A model generated the notes under the pieces. That model had not been told where the DNA came from and ran no database searches. It saw nothing but the letters and a program-made list of their open reading frames with translations. The translations under genes and the position numbers were made by a program. A stretch of DNA of 64,000 nucleotides from Flavobacterium sp. (GTDB lineage: Bacteria; Bacteroidota; Bacteroidia; Flavobacteriales; Flavobacteriaceae): positions 285,201-349,200 of the forward strand of contig JAQSDU010000004.1 of the NCBI GenBank assembly GCA_029946065.1, given 5' to 3'. This document shows, one piece after another, positions 1-8,250 of this stretch (its first letter is position 1; each line of letters starts with the position of its first letter).

Positions 1-1192
1 TTTTTTCTTCCGTAGGCGTTTCTGTTGGCGTTTCTTGAATTTCTTTTGGTTTTTTGGCGGAACCTTTTTTCATTTCATCTGCTTTGTCGAGCATCATGTC
101 TTTGGTCAGGTCGCCAATTTCGTCCATAAGATAGGCGCTCATATAAGCTTTTGCGGCTTTTTTTGGATCACCTGTTTTTTCGTAAAACATCGCTAGCTCA
201 TAATTGCCCAACATTGATTTTGGGTAATTTTTTTTGGCGATTGCGGAAAGTTTTTCAAATTCGGAAAAAGCGTTATTCTTTAAAATTGCGGCTTCAATGG
301 CTTTAAAATCGGTTAATCTGACGGGCATTTTCATGCCATAGGATTTTTCGATGATGTCATATTTTTTGGTCAAATAACCTACATAATCACTTGGCAGCGT
401 AACGATTTTTGTATTAAATTCATCTGTAGAAATGGGTTGGTAAGCTGAAAAGATGTGGTAAAGCGCATTCGGAATAGAATACAAAACCATCGAATAATGC
501 GTGGCACCTTTGAATTCGTCATAATTATAATAAAGGCTGCTGTTTTTTACAGTACCCATATTTTGGTTGAGGTCGTGCACCACTTTCATATTCTCTTTCA
601 AATCGCCATCTGCACCCGACAAATAATAGAAAATAGGTTTCTTGATTACCTGCAATCTTGTCGGAATTCTTTCGAGCATTTGTTCGCCAAATTCCGGACT
701 CATGGCTATGTAAGCGTCAAAAAGCGGATCTTCTTTGTATAAAAATAAATTGAGAAATCCAGCGGTAACATCGTGCCCAGCAATTATTTTGAATGGAGCA
801 ACGCGGTATTTTTTCTGTAGCGCAGGCATTAATTCCGTCGCAATAAAGTCGAAGAAATGAGCGCCTTGTTCTTCGGGAAGTCCTTCGTCATCCATCATAG
901 AATCGTCTTCACGCGTGCCATTTTGGTCAATGCCAACAATAATCATTTCGGGCAAATCATCCCAATAATTGGCATAAGACATGGCTCCGTTGAAGGCGTC
1001 AAACAAGTAATCACCATCTAAAAGCACCAATAGCGGGTATTTTTTATTCTTTTCCTTACCATAGGAAAGCGGTAAAGAAACCGTAAAAGTACGGTCTGCT
1101 TTGAGTTGTTCAGAAGCTATAGTGTCGCGAGCTCTTTGAGAAAATGCCGTGATGCCCCAAAGCAACAGCAGCGATAAGCAAATATTTTTCAT
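1..1192 (-). CDS. Secreted esterase-like alpha/beta hydrolase with TPR-like tail, partial
   Basis: The reading frame starts at ATG 1192 and is still open at base 1, so the C-terminus lies outside the window. It opens with a signal peptide (residues about 1-18, ending AFS-Q) and so is exported. Residues about 30-270 resemble the putative esterase family (esterase D / Fes type): a core strand with LLVLLDGDYLF, then an IIVGIDQNG strand typical of this fold. The nucleophile elbow, normally G-x-S-x-G, reads GHDVTAG near residue 139, so the expected serine is replaced by aspartate. After about residue 290 there is a helical TPR-like stretch (LGNYELAMFYEKTGDPKKAA), then a Lys/Pro/Thr-rich low-complexity tail at the window edge. 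The substrate is unknown. Family assignment is reasonably firm; activity as an esterase is doubtful because of the elbow. Confidence 0.8.
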   Translation of the reverse strand, partial: MKNICLSLLLLWGITAFSQRARDTIASEQLKADRTFTVSLPLSYGKEKNKKYPLLVLLDGDYLFDAFNGAMSYANYWDDLPEMIIVGIDQNGTREDDSMMDDEGLPEEQGAHFFDFIATELMPALQKKYRVAPFKIIAGHDVTAGFLNLFLYKEDPLFDAYIAMSPEFGEQMLERIPTRLQVIKKPIFYYLSGADGDLKENMKVVHDLNQNMGTVKNSSLYYNYDEFKGATHYSMVLYSIPNALYHIFSAYQPISTDEFNTKIVTLPSDYVGYLTKKYDIIEKSYGMKMPVRLTDFKAIEAAILKNNAFSEFEKLSAIAKKNYPKSMLGNYELAMFYEKTGDPKKAAKAYMSAYLMDEIGDLTKDMMLDKADEMKKGSAKKPKEIQETPTETPTEEK

Positions 1193-1237
1193 AACCAATA
1201 GCAGATTTAATTTTTATGCCCAAATTAAAATAGCTGA

Positions 1238-2215
1238 CTAAGATAATGAATTATTTGTTTTTTTGTAATAAAGTGGCAAAACTAAAAACGCAAAAAGTCC
1301 TAGGACTACGGTTATGATGAGCTGTGATATCCATACGATCCAGCCAAAAGCATTTCCGGCTTCGTCGGGAACACCATAAAGCAGTAATATTTTCGCAATC
1401 AAAATCGGGAACACGCCGAAACCGCCGTTGGTAAATGCAATCACGAGGCTTCCAATAACAAAAGCGACCAATACACTGCCAATAGTAATAGAATCAGTCT
1501 CTGTCAAAGCAAATGTCGTTGCATAAAACATCAGCACATACGAAAACCAAATCAGGAAAGTATAAATCAGGAACGGCCATTTGTCATGCATTCTCAATAC
1601 GCTTAAAGCTCCTTCTTTGAGGCCTTCTACTTTTGTTTTGAGCAAAAGGATTAATTTCCAGTTGGAATAAAAATATAAGTAGGTGGATAAAAGTATTCCA
1701 GCGATACCAATGACAATTAAAATGATGAGTTTTTCAATCGGAATATAATACAAAAGTAAATCGCGTAACGTATGGTATTCAACTACCAAAGCGACGAGGA
1801 TGAATAAAATCAAGACAACCAGGTCGACAATTCTTTCTGCGATAATAGTGCCGAAAGCCTTGTCAAACGGAACATCTTGGTATTTTTTTAAAATGAGAGC
1901 TCTCGAAACTTCGCCCGAGCGCGGGATCGACAAATTGATAAAATAGCCAATACTTACAGCAAGAAAATTAAGCTTGAAATCGGGTTGACAACCAATCTGG
2001 GAAAGTGTGTATTTCCAGCGGTAGGCCCTTAAAACGTAGCCTGCGACAGCCAATACTAGTGAAAGTGCCACATAGTTATAGTCAGCAGTAACGAAATAAG
2101 CTTTCATCTGCTGAAGTTGTTGCGGCGTAAATGAGTCGTAGGAATACCACATCAATCCCAGTCCGATCAAAATAGGAATAAAGATGCCGGCTAAGGATTT
2201 GATTTTTGCTTTCAA
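1238..2215 (-). CDS. Lysylphosphatidylglycerol synthase TM-region / UPF0104 family membrane protein
   Basis: A 325-residue polytopic protein with about eight hydrophobic helices, matching the UPF0104 (flippase-like) family related to the membrane half of MprF. Recognisable family features are the SIPRSGEVSRALILKKY segment near residue 95-112 and the FTNGGFGVFPILIA segment near residue 260-275. The start is a TTG at 2215, chosen because it sits directly before a basic MKAKIK stretch and the first helix; no ATG lies between it and that helix. It follows panD with a 4-nt gap and is probably the last gene of the panC-panD transcript. Homologues move or modify lipids, but neither the substrate nor a link to pantothenate can be read from the sequence. 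Confidence 0.85.
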   Translation of the reverse strand: MKAKIKSLAGIFIPILIGLGLMWYSYDSFTPQQLQQMKAYFVTADYNYVALSLVLAVAGYVLRAYRWKYTLSQIGCQPDFKLNFLAVSIGYFINLSIPRSGEVSRALILKKYQDVPFDKAFGTIIAERIVDLVVLILFILVALVVEYHTLRDLLLYYIPIEKLIILIVIGIAGILLSTYLYFYSNWKLILLLKTKVEGLKEGALSVLRMHDKWPFLIYTFLIWFSYVLMFYATTFALTETDSITIGSVLVAFVIGSLVIAFTNGGFGVFPILIAKILLLYGVPDEAGNAFGWIVWISQLIITVVLGLFAFLVLPLYYKKTNNSLS

Positions 2216-2219
2216 GGAA

Positions 2220-2570
2220 TCAGGTCAGGGAGTTGTCGTTCTCATTAGGAAAAACTAAAGACGGTCTGAATGATTTGGCTTCTTCAAAATCAAGAATTCC
2301 ATAAGAAATGATGATGATGATATCGCCTTTTTGCACTTTTCTGGCGGCTGGTCCGTTGAGTGTGATTTCGCCACTATTGCGATTGCCTTTGATGGCATAC
2401 GTTTCCAAACGCTCACCGTTATTGATGTTGACGATGGATACTTTTTCGCCTTCGATGATGTTGGAGGCTTCCATCAAGGCTTCGTCAATGGTAATGCTAC
2501 CAATATAATTTAAATCTGCTCCGGTCACCTTAACGCGGTGTATCTTGGATTTTACTACTTGAATTTGCAT
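2220..2570 (-). CDS. panD: Aspartate 1-decarboxylase
   Basis: PanD makes beta-alanine from L-aspartate in the cytoplasm, supplying the partner for PanC. The protein has the usual length (116 residues). The self-processing site is visible as Gly24-Ser25 in NYIGSITID; cleavage there generates the pyruvoyl cofactor on Ser25. The conserved [10 protein letters not shown] strand is near the C-terminus. It lies 13 bp after panC in the same direction. A TACCTTTG promoter element ends only 5 nt before the ATG (2575-2582), so besides readthrough from panC it may have its own leaderless transcript. Confidence 0.97.
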   Translation of the reverse strand: MQIQVVKSKIHRVKVTGADLNYIGSITIDEALMEASNIIEGEKVSIVNINNGERLETYAIKGNRNSGEITLNGPAARKVQKGDIIIIISYGILDFEEAKSFRPSLVFPNENDNSLT

Positions 2571-2574
2571 GGCG

Positions 2575-2582
2575 CAAAGGTA
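2575..2582 (-). promoter_or_regulatory. TAnnTTTG promoter element upstream of panD, possibly leaderless
   Basis: TACCTTTG on the minus strand matches the Bacteroidota -7 consensus. It lies in the panC-panD gap and its last G is 5 nt from the A of the panD ATG. Transcription would start at or next to the start codon. Whether it is used cannot be told from sequence alone. Confidence 0.45.
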
Positions 2583-2583
2583 A

Positions 2584-3432
2584 TTAATTTAATGAAATGG
2601 TATCTATCAATCTGATTTCGTTAACAAAAACAGCAATAAAAGCACGGTAATTTTTGCCTTTTTCCTTCTGAATTACAGGTGTTAAGGTCGTTTCATCGGC
2701 AATTTCGAAATATTCAAGTTTGAAATCGGGTTGGGATTGGAATTCTGCTACTACCCAACGGATCACTGCTGTTGCATTTTCTATTTGAAACAGTACTTTT
2801 GCAGCAAGGAGCGTTTTGTAAATAAAAGCGGCCTTTATTTTTTCTGAAGCAGATAGACGCTCGTTTCGGGAACTCATGGCAAGTCCGTTGGCTTCCCTGA
2901 AAATGGGCTGACCTACAACATTTACGGGAAGATTATATTTAGAGACTAGTTTTTTAACAATCTGCAATTGCTGAAAATCTTTTTCGCCAAAGTAGGCATT
3001 TGTAGGTTTTACAATTTCAAAAAGGCGTTTCACAATCGTGCCGACACCGTCAAAATGTCCAGGACGGTGTTTGCCTTCCATCTGGTTTTCGAGTCCATCA
3101 AAATCAAATGATTTCGAAACGGTGTTCCCTTCATAAATATCATCAACGCTCGGCGCATAAATAATGACATCGTTGCTTAAAGTCTTGATTTTTTGGACAT
3201 CAGCTTCCAATGTTCGGGGGTATTTTATAAGGTCTTCGGGATTGTTGAACTGTGTCGGATTTACAAAAATGCTCATCACCGAAAGATCATTTTTTCGCAG
3301 CGATTCCGCAATCAGCGACAAGTGTCCTGAATGTAGCGCACCCATAGTTGGCACAAAACCAATAGTTGTTTTTGCCGTTGCGATGGATTTTATATGGGCT
3401 ATTAAATCAGCCTGTTTGGTGAAAATCAGCAT
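2584..3432 (-). CDS. panC: Pantoate--beta-alanine ligase
   Basis: PanC joins pantoate to beta-alanine with ATP to give pantothenate, the precursor of coenzyme A. The 282-residue length is normal. The nucleotidyltransferase HxGH motif is seen in [13 protein letters not shown] (residues about 28-40). Also present are the FVNPTQF pantoate-binding segment, [10 protein letters not shown], and the KMSKS-like MSSRN loop near residue 188. It is the first gene of a panC-panD transcript; its TAAGTTTG promoter element lies at 3456-3463, divergent from the promoter of the plus-strand operon. Confidence 0.97.
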   Translation of the reverse strand: MLIFTKQADLIAHIKSIATAKTTIGFVPTMGALHSGHLSLIAESLRKNDLSVMSIFVNPTQFNNPEDLIKYPRTLEADVQKIKTLSNDVIIYAPSVDDIYEGNTVSKSFDFDGLENQMEGKHRPGHFDGVGTIVKRLFEIVKPTNAYFGEKDFQQLQIVKKLVSKYNLPVNVVGQPIFREANGLAMSSRNERLSASEKIKAAFIYKTLLAAKVLFQIENATAVIRWVVAEFQSQPDFKLEYFEIADETTLTPVIQKEKGKNYRAFIAVFVNEIRLIDTISLN

Positions 3433-3455
3433 TTACTTGGTATTAAAATAAGGTG

Positions 3456-3463
3456 CAAACTTA
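3456..3463 (-). promoter_or_regulatory. TAnnTTTG promoter element for panC
   Basis: TAAGTTTG read on the minus strand, about 24 bp before the panC ATG. It matches the phylum consensus and shares a roughly 100-bp divergent intergenic region with the element at 3495-3502. Confidence 0.55.
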
Positions 3464-3494
3464 ATATATTCGAGAATAAATCCATAAATTATTG

Positions 3495-3502
3495 TACTTT
3501 TG
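3495..3502 (+). promoter_or_regulatory. TAnnTTTG promoter element for the GlgA-like/DUF4270/glmS operon
   Basis: TACTTTTG on the plus strand, 39 bp before the first ATG of the operon at 3542. It is back to back with the panC promoter. Confidence 0.55.
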
Positions 3503-3541
3503 CATGTTTTTTATTGACAATAAGTTAAAGTATAATTCTAT

Positions 3542-4348
3542 ATGGAGGAAAAGAGGATATTATTCGTATCATCTGAAGTTGTGCCTTATCTGGCTGAAAA
3601 TGAAGTTTCTTCAATGTCCTATGACGTTCCGAAAATGATAAACGATCAGGGCGGACAAATCAGGATTTTTATGCCAAGGTATGGCAATATTAATGAAAGA
3701 AGACACCAATTACACGAAGTAATCAGGCTTTCCGGAATGAATTTGGTTGTCAATGATTTAGATATGCCGTTGATTATTAAAGTAGCCTCGATTCCTAAAG
3801 AGCGTATTCAGGTTTATTTTATCGATAACGATGAATATTTTAAAAGAAAAGCAACATTTGCTGATGAAGAAGGCGTAATGTATCCTGATAACGATGAACG
3901 AGCAATTTTCTTTGCAAAAGGTGTTGTTGAGACCGTAAAAAAACTCAATTGGGTTCCGGATATCATTCACGTTCACGGATGGCTAGCCAGTATGCTTCCT
4001 GTTTATATGAAGCATTATTACAAGAACGAAGCATTATTTGCCAATACAAAAATCGTTACTTCCGTTTACAGCCAGTCTTTTGATGAAACGCTGAATTTGG
4101 AAATGATTAATAAAGTCAAATTTGACGGAATTCCGGAAGAAGCCATTTCAGATCTCGAAATTCCCAACTACGAAAACATTATCAAAGCCGCAGTAAAGCA
4201 TTCTGATGCCGTGATTATTGCGTCAGAAAATGTGTCACCAAGTTTAACAAAATTTATAGAATCATCGGAGAAACCTTTTTTACCTTTCACGCCGAAAGAA
4301 AAGTTCGCTGAAATATACACGGACTTCTATAAAACAAAGGTGCTATAA
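3542..4348 (+). CDS. Truncated glycogen/starch synthase-like protein (GT5 N-terminal domain only)
   Basis: The 268 residues align with only the N-terminal Rossmann domain of glycogen synthase (GT5): RILFVSSEVVPYL, then IRIFMPRYGNI, then PDIIHVHGW near residue 140, in family order. Full GlgA is about 470-490 residues; the second, ADP-glucose-binding domain is absent with no frameshift remnant downstream. The KxGGL loop that binds ADP-glucose is also gone: after VPYL the sequence reads AENEVSSMSYDVPK. It therefore cannot work as a normal glycogen synthase. From memory, similar short proteins are widespread in flavobacteria, so this is a conserved pseudoenzyme rather than a fresh deletion. It is the first gene of an operon with a DUF4270 lipoprotein and glmS, which hints at a role in cell-envelope sugar metabolism (inference). 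Confidence 0.85.
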   Translation: MEEKRILFVSSEVVPYLAENEVSSMSYDVPKMINDQGGQIRIFMPRYGNINERRHQLHEVIRLSGMNLVVNDLDMPLIIKVASIPKERIQVYFIDNDEYFKRKATFADEEGVMYPDNDERAIFFAKGVVETVKKLNWVPDIIHVHGWLASMLPVYMKHYYKNEALFANTKIVTSVYSQSFDETLNLEMINKVKFDGIPEEAISDLEIPNYENIIKAAVKHSDAVIIASENVSPSLTKFIESSEKPFLPFTPKEKFAEIYTDFYKTKVL

Positions 4349-4359
4349 TAAATTTTTTA

Positions 4360-6087
4360 ATGATTAACATGAATAATAAATTCGTTTTTAAGGTTGTATT
4401 TGCCGCTATTTTGGTGATATGTTTTGCTTCTTGTGATAAAGATTTCGATCAGATCGGTTCTGGAATTGTTGGAGAAGACCATTTCCTTTTTGAAAAATAT
4501 ACAGACGCTACAGTAATCGCTTATAATCACCTTACAAAGCCTGTTCAGACAAATAATCTCCCTGTCAACCAACTTGGTTATGTTGAAAATCCGGTATTCG
4601 GGAATACAACTGCTAATTTTGTAGGACAACTGGAATTGCCAAGCGCTAGTTTATCGCCAACTTTTGGAGCAAATATTGCTATAGACAGTGTTTATTTTAC
4701 GCTTCCGTATTTTAGCCATAAAGATCCAAATACAGCGACTACATCTGAAGGCGTGGTTACCTATTTATTAGATTCGATTAAAACCGTTGATGGAGCAAAA
4801 TTCAATTTAAGCATCTACGAAAACGGTTATTACCTGAACGATTTTGATCCAACTACCGGGTTTGAGCAGGTACAGCGATTTTTTAACAACCAGAACAGTG
4901 ATTTCGATATGATCAAAAAAGGCGCCGCCACTGATGGTTCCTCTGTAGTGAATGGTGAAAGATTAAATAATGCCTCAGCAGAACTCAACCATTGGCCACA
5001 GAATGACGGTTTCGTGATTGATAAAGATGAAGTTGTTACCAACCTAACAGACGATGAAGGCGTTGTAACCCGTACCCGAACAACACCAGGAATGCGCATC
5101 AAAATGAACAGTGCCTATTTCATGAAGAAAATATTCAATGCGCCTGCCGATAAACTTGCTAACAATGCGGCGTTTAAGGACTATTTTAGAGGTTTGTACT
5201 TTAAGATCACCAATCCGGAGAAAACCAATCTGATGCAGCTTAATTTTGCCAAAGGTATTATTACTATTTATTATAAGGAAGACAAGACTACTGTGGTTGA
5301 CGGTGTTTCTACCACCACAAGAGTAGATAAGACGTATGCTATCAACTTACAAGGGAATACCGTAAATTTACTCAGCAATTCAGGAAACGCACCTTATCTT
5401 GCGGCAATCCCCTCAGAACCTAATGTTACTACAGGCGACAGCAGGCTATACTTGAAAGGCGGAGAAGGTGCAATGGCTTTTATTGACCTTTTTGGTGCGC
5501 AAGACACAGACGGCAACGGGGTTTCAGACGAACTTGAAACGTTAAGAGCGAGCAATTGGCTGATTAACGAAGCCAACCTTACTTTTTATATGGATAACAC
5601 ACCCGACAGTCCGTCTTCACAGATACCAAAGCCGCTAAGGCCGTTGCGGATTTATTTGTATGATGCCGATAATAATACCGTATTATACGATTATTCGACG
5701 GATGTAACTACTAACACTAATGCAAAATTCAGCAGATATACGTATGGTGGAATAATAGATACGGTAAGCGACACAAATGGGCGGATAAAATATAAAATAA
5801 GAATTACCAATCATATCAGGAATGTTATTAGAAAAAGTGCAGATAACGTAAGACTAGGTCTTGTGGTTACTGAAGCCATAGCTGAAACTGGTAATGCAGC
5901 GTTACAGACACCATTTGATCTTGTGTCACCCGTTGGTTTTGACGAACTATTTCGGGTAAAGAGTATTCCGGTAGCTTCTGTCATGAACCCATTAGGCGTA
6001 GTGCTTTTCGGGAATAATATCCCGCCGTCGGATACTCAAAATTATGCCAATAGGTTGCAACTTGAAATTTATTATACAAAATTCTAA
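4360..6087 (+). CDS. DUF4270 family lipoprotein
   Basis: A 575-residue exported lipoprotein. From ATG 4360 the signal peptide ends in the lipobox FASC with Cys25; ATG 4369 would give a shorter, equally good signal peptide. The rest is beta-rich and fits DUF4270, a Bacteroidota-specific family of unknown function with paired segments on structural change such as IDSVYFTLPYF and LNFAKGIITIYY, and a C-terminal LQLEIYYTKF. It lies 11 nt after the GlgA-like gene and 12 nt before glmS, so the three are almost certainly co-transcribed. No catalytic motif is visible. Outer-membrane anchoring is likely but not proven: the residues after Cys (DKDFDQ) are acidic. Confidence 0.85.
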   Translation: MINMNNKFVFKVVFAAILVICFASCDKDFDQIGSGIVGEDHFLFEKYTDATVIAYNHLTKPVQTNNLPVNQLGYVENPVFGNTTANFVGQLELPSASLSPTFGANIAIDSVYFTLPYFSHKDPNTATTSEGVVTYLLDSIKTVDGAKFNLSIYENGYYLNDFDPTTGFEQVQRFFNNQNSDFDMIKKGAATDGSSVVNGERLNNASAELNHWPQNDGFVIDKDEVVTNLTDDEGVVTRTRTTPGMRIKMNSAYFMKKIFNAPADKLANNAAFKDYFRGLYFKITNPEKTNLMQLNFAKGIITIYYKEDKTTVVDGVSTTTRVDKTYAINLQGNTVNLLSNSGNAPYLAAIPSEPNVTTGDSRLYLKGGEGAMAFIDLFGAQDTDGNGVSDELETLRASNWLINEANLTFYMDNTPDSPSSQIPKPLRPLRIYLYDADNNTVLYDYSTDVTTNTNAKFSRYTYGGIIDTVSDTNGRIKYKIRITNHIRNVIRKSADNVRLGLVVTEAIAETGNAALQTPFDLVSPVGFDELFRVKSIPVASVMNPLGVVLFGNNIPPSDTQNYANRLQLEIYYTKF

Positions 6088-6099
6088 TTCGGTTATATT

Positions 6100-7944
6100 A
6101 TGTGTGGAATTGTAGGATACATAGGATACAGAGAAGCTTATCCAATAGTAATAAAAGGCCTGAAAAGACTTGAATACAGAGGTTATGACAGTGCAGGTGT
6201 AATGCTTTATGATGGCGAAAATCTAAAAGTCTCCAAAACGAAAGGAAAAGTTACAGACTTGGAAGCAAAAACGGCTGAAATCACCACCAATGGTTCTGTT
6301 GGTATTGGACATACAAGATGGGCTACCCATGGCGTGCCGAACGATATCAATTCCCATCCTCATGTTTCCAACTCAGGCAATCTGGCAATAATACACAACG
6401 GAATCATTGAAAATTATGAGCCGTTAAAAAAAGAATTGATCAAACGGGGTTATGTTTTTAAATCAGATACTGATACGGAAGTATTGGTTAATCTGATTGA
6501 GGAAATCCAGAAAAAAGAAAATTTAAAACTGGGCAAAGCGGTACAAGTAGCACTCAACCAAGTAATCGGGGCTTATGCCATTGCTGTGTTCGATAAACAA
6601 AAACCAGATGAAATCGTAGCTGCCCGATTGGGAAGCCCGCTAGCAATTGGTGTTGGTATTGGCGAATTTTTTATCGCTTCTGATGCGTCACCTTTCATTG
6701 AATATACATCAAACGCCATTTATCTTGAGGATGAAGAAATGGCAATTGTTAGGTTAGATAAACCTTTGAAAATTCGAAAAATAAAAGATGATTCACCTGT
6801 AGATCCTTATGTTCAAGAATTGCAAATGAATCTCGAGCAGATTGAAAAAGGAGGATATGACCACTTTATGCTGAAAGAGATCTATGAGCAGCCAAGTGTT
6901 ATCAAAGACACTTATCGCGGAAGGCTTTTGGCTAACGAAGGCATTATCAAAATGGCTGGTATTGAAGACAATCTTGAAAAATTCCTAAATGCCGATAGAA
7001 TTCTTATCGTAGCTTGTGGCACTTCTTGGCATGCAGGTCTTGTGGCCGAATATATTCTTGAAGAGTTTACGCGTATTCCGGTAGAAGTAGAATATGCTTC
7101 CGAATTCCGTTATAGAAATCCAATCATCAACAAGAATGACGTGGTAATTGCCATCTCCCAATCCGGTGAAACCGCAGATACATTGGCAGCAATCAAGTTG
7201 GCGAAAGAAAAAGGTGCTTTTGTTTTCGGAGTATGTAATGTTGTTGGTTCTTCCATTTCAAGAGAAACTCACGCTGGCGCCTATACGCATGCCGGACCTG
7301 AAATCGGAGTGGCTTCAACGAAAGCTTTTACGACACAAATTACAATACTCACACTAATCGCCCTTCGTCTTGCTAAAGCAAAAGGAACGCTTTCACATAC
7401 AGATTTTCATAGGTATTTGCAGGAATTGACGATCATTCCGGAAAAAGTTGCCGAAGCTTTGCTTACGAATGAAAAAGCCAAAGAAATCGCAGCTGTTTTC
7501 AAGGACGCGCCGAATTGCCTTTATTTAGGAAGAGGATATAATTTCCCCGTGGCTTTGGAAGGCGCATTGAAATTAAAAGAGATTTCTTACATACACGCCG
7601 AAGGTTATCCTGCTGCAGAAATGAAACACGGACCAATCGCACTTATTGACGAATTGATGCCGTGTATCGTAATTGCTCCAAAACAAGGGCATTATGACAA
7701 GGTTGTAAGTAATATTCAGGAAATTAAATCCAGAAGTGGCAAAATTATAGCCGTTGTTACCAAAGGAGATACGCAGGTTCGTGATTTGGCGGATTATGTG
7801 ATCGAAATTCCGGATACTTCTGACGCATTGTCGCCATTATTGACTACAATTCCGCTACAATTGCTTTCTTACCACATAGCCGTAATGAGAAATTGTAATG
7901 TTGATCAACCAAGAAATTTAGCTAAGTCGGTCACAGTCGAATAA
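6100..7944 (+). CDS. glmS: Glutamine--fructose-6-phosphate aminotransferase (isomerizing)
   Basis: GlmS makes glucosamine-6-phosphate from fructose-6-phosphate and glutamine, the entry step to UDP-GlcNAc for peptidoglycan and lipopolysaccharide. The length of 614 is standard. The N-terminal class II glutaminase domain starts MCGIVGYIG with the nucleophile Cys2; GHTRWATHG and HNGIIENY follow. Two SIS sugar-isomerase domains are seen (ACGTSWHAG near residue 308; SQSGETADT near 354; LGRGYNFPVALEGALKLKE near 475). The C-terminus ends in the conserved NLAKSVTVE. It is third in its operon and is followed by a terminator. Confidence 0.98.
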   Translation: MCGIVGYIGYREAYPIVIKGLKRLEYRGYDSAGVMLYDGENLKVSKTKGKVTDLEAKTAEITTNGSVGIGHTRWATHGVPNDINSHPHVSNSGNLAIIHNGIIENYEPLKKELIKRGYVFKSDTDTEVLVNLIEEIQKKENLKLGKAVQVALNQVIGAYAIAVFDKQKPDEIVAARLGSPLAIGVGIGEFFIASDASPFIEYTSNAIYLEDEEMAIVRLDKPLKIRKIKDDSPVDPYVQELQMNLEQIEKGGYDHFMLKEIYEQPSVIKDTYRGRLLANEGIIKMAGIEDNLEKFLNADRILIVACGTSWHAGLVAEYILEEFTRIPVEVEYASEFRYRNPIINKNDVVIAISQSGETADTLAAIKLAKEKGAFVFGVCNVVGSSISRETHAGAYTHAGPEIGVASTKAFTTQITILTLIALRLAKAKGTLSHTDFHRYLQELTIIPEKVAEALLTNEKAKEIAAVFKDAPNCLYLGRGYNFPVALEGALKLKEISYIHAEGYPAAEMKHGPIALIDELMPCIVIAPKQGHYDKVVSNIQEIKSRSGKIIAVVTKGDTQVRDLADYVIEIPDTSDALSPLLTTIPLQLLSYHIAVMRNCNVDQPRNLAKSVTVE

Positions 7945-7970
7945 GTTAAGAAATTATTCATAATATATGG

Positions 7971-7998
7971 AAAGCGGGGTTTTACCTCGCTTTTTTTA
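7971..7998 (+). terminator. Rho-independent terminator after glmS
   Basis: An 8-bp stem AAGCGGGG / CCTCGCTT with one mismatch and a 5-nt loop is followed by a run of T. It closes the GlgA-like/DUF4270/glmS operon. Confidence 0.75.
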
Positions 7999-8250
7999 TT
8001 GCGAAAACGATTTTTTTTTGAAAACTCTCTTTTTATGTAAAATCTAATAAAAACGCAGTTTTATATGTATGCATAGTATTTTATATAGATTACTTCCTAA
8101 AATGTTAATAAAAGTTTAAAAAAAGCATACAATCTACTACAGCGTTGTAGTTGATACATTATTTAATAATTATGAAAAATTTGCCTCATTTTTATTAATG
8201 TCAAAAATATTTGTACATTGGCTTGATAAACTAACAAAATCAAACCAAAA
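7999..8250. other. AT-rich intergenic region upstream of the TonB receptor, with one palindrome
   Basis: No gene is visible. The region is very AT-rich. At 8136-8151 lies a 16-bp imperfect palindrome, ACTACAGCGTTGTAGT, broken only by a G/T pair in the centre; it is about 100 bp before the receptor ATG and could be an operator. A weak promoter-like TACATTGG lies at 8214-8221. Confidence 0.4.

Noticed and set aside
8214..8221. TACATTGG as promoter of the TonB receptor
   Set aside because: It differs from TAnnTTTG in a core base and no -33 element is apparent, so it is only mentioned, not called.
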